This document shows positions 44,601 to 51,341 of a DNA stretch of 64,000 nt, one piece after another. This DNA is from Desnuesiella massiliensis (GTDB lineage: Bacteria; Bacillota; Clostridia; Clostridiales; Clostridiaceae). Made by a program: the position numbers and the translations under genes. The stretch lies in assembly GCF_001403615.1 (NCBI RefSeq), contig NZ_LN879455.1:620001-684000 (forward strand). Reading direction: 5' to 3'. The notes beneath the pieces are model-generated. The model was given only the letters and a program-made list of their open reading frames with translations, was not told the DNA's origin and made no database searches. The stretch's first letter is position 1; every line of letters starts with the position of its first letter.

Positions 44601-44742
44601 TATTAAAGAAGATATAACAAAAATAATAGATGATAAAAATACTTCCCTATTCATAGCATGGCAAGAAATGCTTAATAGAGGTGATGAATTAGCAAATCAT
44701 TTGTATAATGATTTGAAGGATGGTTTAATAACTACGAGTTAA
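41626..44742 (+). CDS. DinG/XPD-like iron-sulfur helicase of the pPIWI_RE module
   Basis: A 1038-residue superfamily 2 helicase. Walker A is AGKTGDGKS (about 245-253), then four cysteines C337, C345, C348, C354 spaced like an XPD/DinG 4Fe-4S site, Walker B DEAD at 406-409 (FDEADK), and motif VI QLSGRGQRGG near 963. The first ~230 residues are an extra domain seen in this module's helicases. It would unwind nucleic acid for the Piwi-like protein and nuclease upstream. It is the last gene of the module, and an imperfect hairpin follows. Confidence 0.78.
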   Translation: MLRMNFTRLCSKKYEDEYENAFGDIVKHPMKLSGKNRQQDTKIKLFLYSELLMFTAYKVYERHFTIDEMLVLFSGVHCNFIDIDIKKDRFIIQAHTFLASHEDEWNKRALLTHFYFIQKNHNTKIIQMFKADQDLLKNKEAKIYFNDSFSGFKDRLEKYNAVLTDPQYIRLIPMEGDNEEHILTEYLECRIKEKKSYDVYEKVKESLKSINNDFVNSMGKHYPDNYKLIGLKEVNKPLPHLLHIAGKTGDGKSVLFDIYIKKLVSQGLKILYVTDTHAPNSINTKLKLDDLGLDTTIIMGKERSKHINKFISTQEGKSIPELIMKYPDLFSNIDYTCYNIEYLECKNCDKKEQCGFYNMYKRLPKTQVVITTPFNLIDSIAAAKVDKYRRSMYEILSIWADVILFDEADKLQTIGDDRLISSTEVYSLDTIERSNKQHLEGFLKILYNAITRKNIVTDDYVRRFKTIVNNYDREIDLLHMLFLADEGSGLVRKEYGGKNFTIRQLIDDWSEEYISSIVADNGSKELDIAQYNNRFYALLTYRIESIRSKYINYLLTIYEDSDIEIDSTFNEIFDRYRKEVSNLELSEEELNNLIDGNDIDTGKIKVNFKKKRKVGTAKRNEMLTFILLLSSIDNYLNRIYDLIKPVLDSLANDHNYISISTNAQNHLLAPKALIRDADGFRINIDKNGTKLIKNSYSGIGREILFENPRAVARIYNFQQPFTILTSATSAGTESSKYNLKYPVTHLLKREGSDYRKVNVKCHIFYKGDTPISVSGVEIDNQINALKNLTQEINKNLIAKRSKDINTGILISTSSYANAKAIGEELIKVGHNAKILYHELMGDYDPNIHITKLDIEKRACEADIFIAVNIIIERGFNVVNDKGESYFRDIIIMNRALPSPNDILESTSYFHKELNKSSIGSSYREIKRNMYKLHKELRHFKGFRRAPQYIKDSIAGNTLVQLKQLSGRGQRGGTNVTVHIVDASFYPLTAEQSIKEDITKIIDDKNTSLFIAWQEMLNRGDELANHLYNDLKDGLITTS

Positions 44743-45457
44743 TATTGCATAGATAGAAATGAGAAATTGAAATAAGGTGAATATATAATAAGATTATTAT
44801 GTTATACTCTTATGTATAAGCGCCTGTAATACTTAAATGAAAACCCAAGCTTTGAGATAAATTAAGCTCTATAACCTTTTAAATTTATAAAAGAAGCTGG
44901 GCGTTTTATTATGATAATGAACATGTTATTCTTGATCAAACCATAAAATCCTTACGTTATTGAGATAGCGCTTTAACTAATATATGAGAATAGTAATAGG
45001 TAAGGGGTGTGTCAAATTTGACACAGGGTATAGCACTATGTTGAAAATAGCTATGAGGCTATAATTTTCAAAAGGATCTTGCAGGTTAAGGAAGAACTAA
45101 ACATAAGAAATACAGCTCATAATAGAAGGAAAAAAGAAACTTTAGATGTAGAAATCCATTCTCACTGATTGATTTTTTGATGGGAGTGTGGAGATATATA
45201 TTGTAGAGTTCATTGGAACAACCGCGGTAAGAAATCTATTATTTTGTGATGTGTTATCAAAAGGGTAGAGACTTAGGTGTAGCTGCAAAGAATAAAGAAT
45301 TATTATAAGTACCAACTTTGGAGAAAATATTCTCTGGTTGGTGCTTTTTTTATATTTTAAGTCATTATTTTCAACATTTTGTCTGTAGTAATAGTAAAAT
45401 GTAAAATTTTGTGATACATTTATATGGTAGAGTTTCCATAAAAGAGGTGACGTTATT
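44743..45457. other. 715-bp gap with palindrome and two terminators
   Basis: No gene is supportable here. AAAACCCAAGCTT (44842) and AAGCTGGGCGTTTT (44903) can form a bulged terminator for the helicase transcript. TGTGTCAAATTTGACACA at 45008-45025 is an 18-bp perfect palindrome, a likely operator. AGTACCAAC and GTTGGTGCT at about 45310-45347 pair and are followed by TTTTTTT. A short translated stretch near 45190-45250 (YIVEFIGTTAVRNLLF) may be a gene remnant. Confidence 0.5.
45008..45025. promoter_or_regulatory. 18-bp perfect palindrome, possible operator
   Basis: TGTGTCAAATTTGACACA reads the same on both strands. It lies 450 bases before the XRE regulator gene and after the helicase terminator. 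Perfect palindromes of this size often bind dimeric regulators; the XRE or WYL protein just downstream is a candidate. No T-run follows, so it is not a terminator. Confidence 0.4.
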
Positions 45458-45745
45458 TTGGAAAACAATAATGCAGAGTTAGTGAGAGAAAAAGTTATAG
45501 CAAATATGGCAGATAATTTAGCAATGCTTCGAACAAAGTTAGGCTTAACACAAGTACAATTAGCTAATTTAATTGGTGTTTCAAGACACACTATTATGCA
45601 GGTAGAAAACAAGAAAACTAAGTTATCTTGGAATACTTTTTTAAGCTTGCTATTGATCTTTATTAAAAATCCTGAAACGGACAAACTTCTTAATATATTA
45701 GAGATATATACAGATGAATTAAATTGTGAATTGAAATTAAAATAA
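45458..45745 (+). CDS. XRE-family HTH regulator
   Basis: A 95-residue protein with one Cro/CI-type helix-turn-helix (NLAMLRTKLGLTQVQLANLIGVSRHTIMQVENKKTKLSW). TTG 45458 is 7 bases after AGAGGTGA. The C-terminal part is short and hydrophobic, with no effector domain. It precedes the WYL regulator and the HNH-membrane cluster in the same direction and may control them. Confidence 0.88.
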   Translation: MENNNAELVREKVIANMADNLAMLRTKLGLTQVQLANLIGVSRHTIMQVENKKTKLSWNTFLSLLLIFIKNPETDKLLNILEIYTDELNCELKLK

Positions 45746-45818
45746 GAATTTTTTAAAACCCCATTATGTGTCCATCTTCATATATATAATGATATTAAGA
45801 TGCCTAGGAGGTGACAGA

Positions 45819-46769
45819 TTGAATTTAGGTATAGATTATAATGGAAATAAGGGTTTTAGATTGCTGAGTATATATGAACGTCTTAACAAAGGGGAAATTA
45901 TAGAAAAGGCACAACTGGCTGAATATTTTGGAGTTACTCCAAAAACTATTCAAAGAGATATTGACGATCTTCGTGCATATATTGCTGAAGTTCACTTTGC
46001 AGAGAGTGAGGTTGCAATAAAATATGATAAAGTAAAAAAGGGCTACTATCTTGTTCGTTTTGAACGGGAGTGGTTGACTAATGAAGAAGTAATAGCTTTA
46101 TGTAAGATTCTTTTGGAGAGTCGAGCTTTCTGTAAAGAAGAATTAAATAGTCTTATCAGTAAGTTATTAACTCAAGTAGTACCTAATGACCGTAAAAAAA
46201 TTGAAGATATGATAAGAAATGAGCAACATCATTATGTGCCGTTACAACATGGGAAGCATTTGTTTTCTATACTATGGGAACTGTCACAGCTTATAACAAA
46301 TAGTGAGTTAACAAGGTTTACATATACAAGACAAGATGGTGGTGTGAATGAGCGTTTAGTTAAACCGGTAGCAATAATGTTTTCTGAATATTATTTTTAT
46401 CTTATAGCTTACATGGCAGATGGAAGTAAGGACTTTCCTACAGTATTCCGAATTGATAGAATAACAGATTTAAATGGTACAAAGCAGTATTTTAATATTC
46501 CATATAAAGATAAGTTTAATGATGGTGAATTTAGGAAAAGGGTTCAATTTATGTATTCGGGTGAACTACGGAGAGTGACCTTTGAGTACAGAGGTCTATC
46601 TGTTGAATCCGTGTTAGACAAGCTTCCTACAGCAGAGGTTTTATCTGAGAGGCATGGGAAATACACTATAAAGGTTGAGGTATACGGCGATGGCATCGAT
46701 ATGTGGCTCAGAAGCCAAGGTGACAAAGTAGAAATATTAACTAATGATTTTGAAGCAAAGGAGTGTTAA
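45819..46769 (+). CDS. WYL-domain transcriptional regulator
   Basis: A 316-residue regulator with an N-terminal HTH_11-type winged helix (LLSIYERLNKGEIIEKAQLAEYFGVTPKTIQRDIDDLR) and a WYL domain (about 140-225; the core here is SEYYFYLIAY, then FRIDRI) followed by a WCX-like extension. WYL proteins often control phage-defence loci and may sense nucleic acids. TTG 45819 follows TAGGAGGTGACAG. Its stop is one base before the ATG of the HNH-membrane gene, so the regulator is part of that operon. Confidence 0.9.
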   Translation: MNLGIDYNGNKGFRLLSIYERLNKGEIIEKAQLAEYFGVTPKTIQRDIDDLRAYIAEVHFAESEVAIKYDKVKKGYYLVRFEREWLTNEEVIALCKILLESRAFCKEELNSLISKLLTQVVPNDRKKIEDMIRNEQHHYVPLQHGKHLFSILWELSQLITNSELTRFTYTRQDGGVNERLVKPVAIMFSEYYFYLIAYMADGSKDFPTVFRIDRITDLNGTKQYFNIPYKDKFNDGEFRKRVQFMYSGELRRVTFEYRGLSVESVLDKLPTAEVLSERHGKYTIKVEVYGDGIDMWLRSQGDKVEILTNDFEAKEC

Positions 46770-46770
46770 A

Positions 46771-48360
46771 ATGAATAACTGTTACTTTCTTGCTACTGGT
46801 TCGGATTTTTCTCCGGAACCAGATGATAATATTATGACTAGTATTTTTAAGCAGTATGAAAGCGTTATTATTGAAAGTATAATAACTTCTTTCGGACTAG
46901 ATTTTCTTGTGAAAGATCGCCATGGTGGAGATGTGGACACTATACACAATGTCCGTCAAATTGGCAAAGACGAGCAAATGACTTACAAGAATCAAGTGAA
47001 TCAAAAAGCTTATGACAACAGGGGGGAGTATAATAGCGCTGACTATCATAAAGGCACTAATTATCAAACAATAAAAAAAGAAGCGAGGGATAACTACCAC
47101 CAATTTAATAAGCGTGTTGAGGATGCTTATACTGGTGAAGACTTGCATTTTTTAGGGAAAAGTAAAGGCGCTAATCCAAAGATAAATGCAGAATTAGATC
47201 ATGTCATATCTGCAAAGAGTGTTCATGAAGATAGAGGACGTGTACTTTCAGGACTTGATGGTAAGGATTTAGCTAACTCACGTGAAAATTTACAATTTAC
47301 AAATAAAAGTTTAAACGCTTCAATGCAAGATATGGAAATTCCGGATTACATTGAAAAGCATCCAGAACTTTCCCCAGAAGTTAAAGCAAAGATGATGAAA
47401 CATTATAATAAATCAAAGTCGATGTATGAAGCTAAATTGGCAAAAGCATATTACACAAGTCCAAAGTTTGCCAAAGATGTAGCATTTGCAGCGGGTAATG
47501 TAAGTGTAAAGATGGGTCTTCGGCAGGCACTTGGCTTTGTATTCATGGAAGTGTGGTTTGCTGTTAAAGATGAGTTTATGAATGTAAAAGACCAATTTGA
47601 TTTTGGAGAGTTGCTTTCTGCAATCGGCAATGGCATTAAACGAGGTTTTGCAAACGCTAAAGAAAAATATAAAGAAGTGCTCGCTAAGTTTCAAGAAGGT
47701 GCAGTTGCAGGAGCACTTTCAAGTCTTACAACAACGCTTTGTAATATTTTTTTCACAACATCAAAAAATGCTATAAAGATAATACGACAAACTTATGCTT
47801 CTATTGTTCAGGCAGCAAAGATACTGTTTATTAACCCAGATAATCTACCTTTTGGTGAAAGAATGCGTGCTGTAGTAAAAATTCTTGCTACAGGTGCAAG
47901 TGTTGTTGTTGGTAGTATTGTCAGTGAAGCTGTTGGAAAGACTGCTATCGGAGTAATTCCTGTTATAGGAGATATAGTTCAGACATTTTGTGGAACTCTT
48001 GTCACTGGTATTATGAGTTGCACAATGCTTTACTTCTTTGATAGGAGTGAGGTTATGAATAAATTAGTTCATGTACTCAATAATCTACACACTGTAAGTA
48101 CAGAAGTGAATTATTTTTATCAGCAAGCTGCCTATTTTGAAAAATATGCAGCAGAGCTTATGAAAATTGATATTAAAAAATTTAGTGAAGAAACAGCAAT
48201 GTACTACTCTCTTGCTCTCAAAATTGAAAATGCGAAAAGTGAAAAAGAACTTAATATAATGCTTAAAAGTGCACTAGATGCAATTGGTGTTAAAATTCCG
48301 TGGGAAGGTGATTTTGACAGCTTTATGAGCAACAAAAATGCTGTATTGGTATTTGAATAA
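46771..48360 (+). CDS. HNH-like nuclease fused to a helical membrane region
   Basis: A 529-residue protein without a named family that I recognise. Residues 139-185 contain NAELDHVISAKSVHED, then ANSRENLQFTNKSLN: D143-H144 and later Asn residues make an HNH/endonuclease VII-like pattern. Residues 200-370 are amphipathic helix, and 371-423 are strongly hydrophobic and Gly/Ala-rich (ILATGASVVVGSIVSEAVG, GVIPVIGDIVQTFCGTLVTG), likely one or two membrane segments. AAAGGAG precedes the ATG. Its stop overlaps the next start (TAATG). A nuclease plus membrane part suggests an effector, toxin or defence role. Confidence 0.6.
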   Translation: MNNCYFLATGSDFSPEPDDNIMTSIFKQYESVIIESIITSFGLDFLVKDRHGGDVDTIHNVRQIGKDEQMTYKNQVNQKAYDNRGEYNSADYHKGTNYQTIKKEARDNYHQFNKRVEDAYTGEDLHFLGKSKGANPKINAELDHVISAKSVHEDRGRVLSGLDGKDLANSRENLQFTNKSLNASMQDMEIPDYIEKHPELSPEVKAKMMKHYNKSKSMYEAKLAKAYYTSPKFAKDVAFAAGNVSVKMGLRQALGFVFMEVWFAVKDEFMNVKDQFDFGELLSAIGNGIKRGFANAKEKYKEVLAKFQEGAVAGALSSLTTTLCNIFFTTSKNAIKIIRQTYASIVQAAKILFINPDNLPFGERMRAVVKILATGASVVVGSIVSEAVGKTAIGVIPVIGDIVQTFCGTLVTGIMSCTMLYFFDRSEVMNKLVHVLNNLHTVSTEVNYFYQQAAYFEKYAAELMKIDIKKFSEETAMYYSLALKIENAKSEKELNIMLKSALDAIGVKIPWEGDFDSFMSNKNAVLVFE

Positions 48361-48608
48361 TGTTTATGTGTGATAAATGTGGAGAATGTTGCAGAAATTT
48401 GGATAAGTCACCCATTTATGCAGAACTTCACAGTGGAAACGGTGTTTGTAAGCATTTAGATGGGAATCTGTGTAGCATTTATGAAAATCGGCCACTTTTG
48501 TGTCGGGTAGATGAGAGTTACGATGCTTTTTTTAAAAATACTATGACTCTTGAAGGGTACTATAAACTTAATTATGAATTTTGTATCAAATTAAAAAATC
48601 AACTATAG
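48360..48608 (+). CDS. YkgJ-type cysteine-cluster protein
   Basis: An 82-residue protein with CDKCGECCRNL near the N-terminus, then GVCKHLDGNLCSIYENRPLLCRV and a last Cys near the C-terminus: the eight-cysteine pattern of YkgJ/UPF0153 proteins, thought to bind zinc or an iron-sulfur centre. It is unusually short. It starts at the A of the preceding TAA stop (TAATG), so it depends on translation of the HNH-membrane gene. Its role in this operon is unknown; it could mature or sense metal for a partner. Confidence 0.8.
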   Translation: MFMCDKCGECCRNLDKSPIYAELHSGNGVCKHLDGNLCSIYENRPLLCRVDESYDAFFKNTMTLEGYYKLNYEFCIKLKNQL

Positions 48609-48620
48609 GGAGATGATATT

Positions 48621-49661
48621 ATGCCATTACCATTAATTTTGGGAATATGTGCTGCAATTGCAGGTGTTGCAGGTGTTGCAAGCGGTGTCCAAGGTGCTGC
48701 AAAGATGAAAGAAGCAAATGATACCATGAAGTCTGCAGATTCTCGACACAAAAAAAACATAGCTCATTTTGAACAACAAAGTAAAATCACAAGTACTGAT
48801 ATGGATAATTTAGGTAAGAAGGAACTTGAGATACTTAATAGTTTTGAAAAATTTGCTAAGGTTTTTGAGAAAATTCAAGGTAAACCACAGTTTAAAACAT
48901 ACAATAAAGACGGGGTGAATATTCCTGAATACAATGCAGAAGAACTTAAAAAAGTTTCGGTTGGTGCAGGGATACTGCTCGGAGGTATTGGAGGAGCAGC
49001 AGTTGGTACAGCGGGAGGTTTTGCAGCAGCAGGAGCAACAACAGCTGCAGTTATGGCTCTTGGTACAGCTTCAACAAGTACAGCAATTGCATCTCTAAGT
49101 GGTGCAGCAGCAACGAATGCAGCTCTAGCAGCAATAGGTGGAGGCGCAATTGCTGCAGGCGGTGGAGGAATAGCACTTGGAACAACAATACTTGGTGCCG
49201 CTACATTAGGAGTTGGTCTTCTGGTTGGAGGAGTTATTTTTAACATAACCGGATCTTCACTTTCTGATAAAGCAGATGAAGCATGGTCACAAATGAAAAA
49301 AGCAGAAAGAGAAATAGATAAAATATGCTCATACATGAAAGAGTTGAGCAGTACAGCAATAAAATTCGACAAGGCAATTTCAACAGTTAACAGAGTTTAT
49401 ATAAGTCATCTGAATAAACTTACCGATATTGTTGAGGTAAAGAGAAAAACAGATTGGAATACTTTCTCAGATGAAGAAAGGCTTATTACGGAAAACACTG
49501 CTTTGCTTGTAAATTTGCTTTTCAATATGGGTAAAGTTCAGCTTGTTTTAGTATCTGGAAATGAAATTGAGCCAAATAGAGTAAATACTGAGGTAGTTAA
49601 TAAATCAATATCAGATTCAGAAATATTTCTTAGCAAAAGAGGGTTGGCAGGAGAGTTCTAA
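48621..49661 (+). CDS. glycine-zipper membrane protein
   Basis: A 346-residue protein with three parts: an N-terminal hydrophobic helix (residues 3-22, LPLILGICAAIAGVAGVASG), a helical stretch, and a long Gly/Ala-rich hydrophobic core (about 112-212; LLGGIGGAAVGTAGG, AALAAIGGGAIAAGGGG) typical of glycine-zipper membrane assemblies and pore formers. The C-terminal ~130 residues are soluble and helical. GGGAGATGA precedes the ATG. It is the last gene of the WYL/HNH operon. It may multimerise in the membrane with the hydrophobic part of the HNH protein. Confidence 0.65.
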   Translation: MPLPLILGICAAIAGVAGVASGVQGAAKMKEANDTMKSADSRHKKNIAHFEQQSKITSTDMDNLGKKELEILNSFEKFAKVFEKIQGKPQFKTYNKDGVNIPEYNAEELKKVSVGAGILLGGIGGAAVGTAGGFAAAGATTAAVMALGTASTSTAIASLSGAAATNAALAAIGGGAIAAGGGGIALGTTILGAATLGVGLLVGGVIFNITGSSLSDKADEAWSQMKKAEREIDKICSYMKELSSTAIKFDKAISTVNRVYISHLNKLTDIVEVKRKTDWNTFSDEERLITENTALLVNLLFNMGKVQLVLVSGNEIEPNRVNTEVVNKSISDSEIFLSKRGLAGEF

Positions 49662-49803
49662 AAACTTTCTTAAAACTAATATTATATAACTCGTAACTAA
49701 CGATAACTTGGTTAGCAAGCTCTTATTTTATCAAACGGTGTTCAGATAAAAATAAGCAATATAACATAGATATAATAAATTACTTTTACGAGGGGGATTG
49801 TGT

Positions 49804-51339
49804 ATGGCAATTGTAACTAAAACAATCGGGGAGCTTAAAGATCATCGTTTTTTCGTCCCATCATATCAGCGTGGATACCGCTGGACAGAACATGAGGTAA
49901 CTGCACTGCTTGATGACATCAATGAATTTTCTACTGAAGGAGGAAAATGTTACTGTATTCAGCCACTGATTGTTAAGCGTCGTGATGATGGTTCATTTGA
50001 AGTAGTTGATGGGCAACAACGCCTTACGACTATGTATATATTTATGAAAATTGCTTCTCAGGAAATTCGTTCAGCAGTTCCGCCGTTTGAGTTGGAATAC
50101 GCTACAAGGAGCGATAGTGCAAATTTCTTAAAATCTTTATCTGATGATAGTCATTTGGACAAAGATGGAAATATTGATTTTTATCATATAGCATCTGCTT
50201 ATGAAAAAATAGATAATTGGTTTGATAATCAGCCAGACAAGTCTGTTGCTATTCAAGAGTTAAATACAAAAATAAGAAAGAATGTATTTTTTATTTGGTA
50301 TGAGATACCTTCTGAAAGCGATCCGATAACTTTGTTTACAAAGGTAAACTTAGGGAAAATACCGCTTACGAATGCGGAACTAATAAAAGCTTTGTTACTG
50401 AATAAGGACAACTTTAGCATGGATATAAACAAGAGACAAACCGAAATTTCAGTTGCATGGGATAGAATAGAGCAGGGATTGCGAGACGATTCGTTCTGGT
50501 ATTTCCTTAATGAAAAAGAACAAAGTGGTACAAGAATTGATATGTTATTTGAGTTATTGGCAAAGGAAAAAAATGCAAAGTTATCTAAACCTATATCTAC
50601 TGATCAAAATTACTTTTCTTTTTTAGTTTTTTTGGAAATGTTAAATTCTGATTCTAACAAAGAGGAATTTGTGAAGGTGTTATGGGGAGAAGTAGAAAAG
50701 TTGTACTCTGAATTTCGTGATTTGTATTCTGATTTGAATAAGTACCATATAATAGGCTACCTTATATCATCAGGTGTAAAGATTTCTGAGATATTTGAAC
50801 TTACACGGGGGAAGCGCAAAAGTGCTGTTATGAAAGGTCTTCTTGAAAAGACGAAAGAGGTAACGGGCAAGTATAATCTGACTGATATTTCTTATGATAA
50901 CTCAAATGACCGTCGGAAAATTCGCAAGCTACTTCTTCTATTCAACATTGCAACATTGGTTTGTAAAAGCGAAAAGCAGTACCGCTTTCCTTTTGACATA
51001 TATAAAGGAGAAACAGCTGACAAAATAAAGTGGGACATTGAGCATATTCATGCTACAGCAGATGAAACAGCTGAAGCAGATGACAATATAGGAAACTTAA
51101 CGTTACTTGATGCACAAACAAATCGTAGTTATCAAAATGCACCTTTCATAGAAAAACGAAAAGTTATAATCGAGCGTGAGTCAAAAGGACTTTTTGTGCC
51201 TTTATGTACAAAAAACATTTTTCTAAAGGTGTATTCAAAAAATCTAAGTAATATGGATATTTGGGAGACTGAAGACAAGAAGGACTATATTGATGCAATG
51301 AATGATACACTTGAATCCTTTTTTAAGGGGAGGTTTTGA
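49804..51339 (+). CDS. DUF262/DUF1524 protein, GmrSD-like, gene 1
   Basis: A 511-residue protein. The N-terminal DUF262 domain has YQRGYRW (21-27) and DGQQRLTT (69-76), the ParB-like NTP-binding motifs of GmrS. The C-terminal DUF1524 has WDIEHIHATADE and later NLTLLDAQTNRSYQN, an HNH-type nuclease as in GmrD. This fused form is typical of type IV restriction against modified phage DNA. ATG 49804 is 7 bases past GAGGGGG; TTG 49798 is too close. It overlaps the ribosome site of a second DUF262 gene. Confidence 0.88.
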   Translation: MAIVTKTIGELKDHRFFVPSYQRGYRWTEHEVTALLDDINEFSTEGGKCYCIQPLIVKRRDDGSFEVVDGQQRLTTMYIFMKIASQEIRSAVPPFELEYATRSDSANFLKSLSDDSHLDKDGNIDFYHIASAYEKIDNWFDNQPDKSVAIQELNTKIRKNVFFIWYEIPSESDPITLFTKVNLGKIPLTNAELIKALLLNKDNFSMDINKRQTEISVAWDRIEQGLRDDSFWYFLNEKEQSGTRIDMLFELLAKEKNAKLSKPISTDQNYFSFLVFLEMLNSDSNKEEFVKVLWGEVEKLYSEFRDLYSDLNKYHIIGYLISSGVKISEIFELTRGKRKSAVMKGLLEKTKEVTGKYNLTDISYDNSNDRRKIRKLLLLFNIATLVCKSEKQYRFPFDIYKGETADKIKWDIEHIHATADETAEADDNIGNLTLLDAQTNRSYQNAPFIEKRKVIIERESKGLFVPLCTKNIFLKVYSKNLSNMDIWETEDKKDYIDAMNDTLESFFKGRF

Positions 51340-51341
51340 AA

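Noticed and set aside
45142..45684. A 180-codon minus-strand frame across the XRE gene and its leader
   Set aside because: It overlaps an XRE gene with a clear HTH and ribosome site, and no domain is visible in it.
48875..49372. A 165-codon Pro/Ala-rich minus-strand frame
   Set aside because: It is the complement of the Gly/Ala-rich region of the glycine-zipper gene; low-complexity GC-richer codons open the opposite frame by chance.
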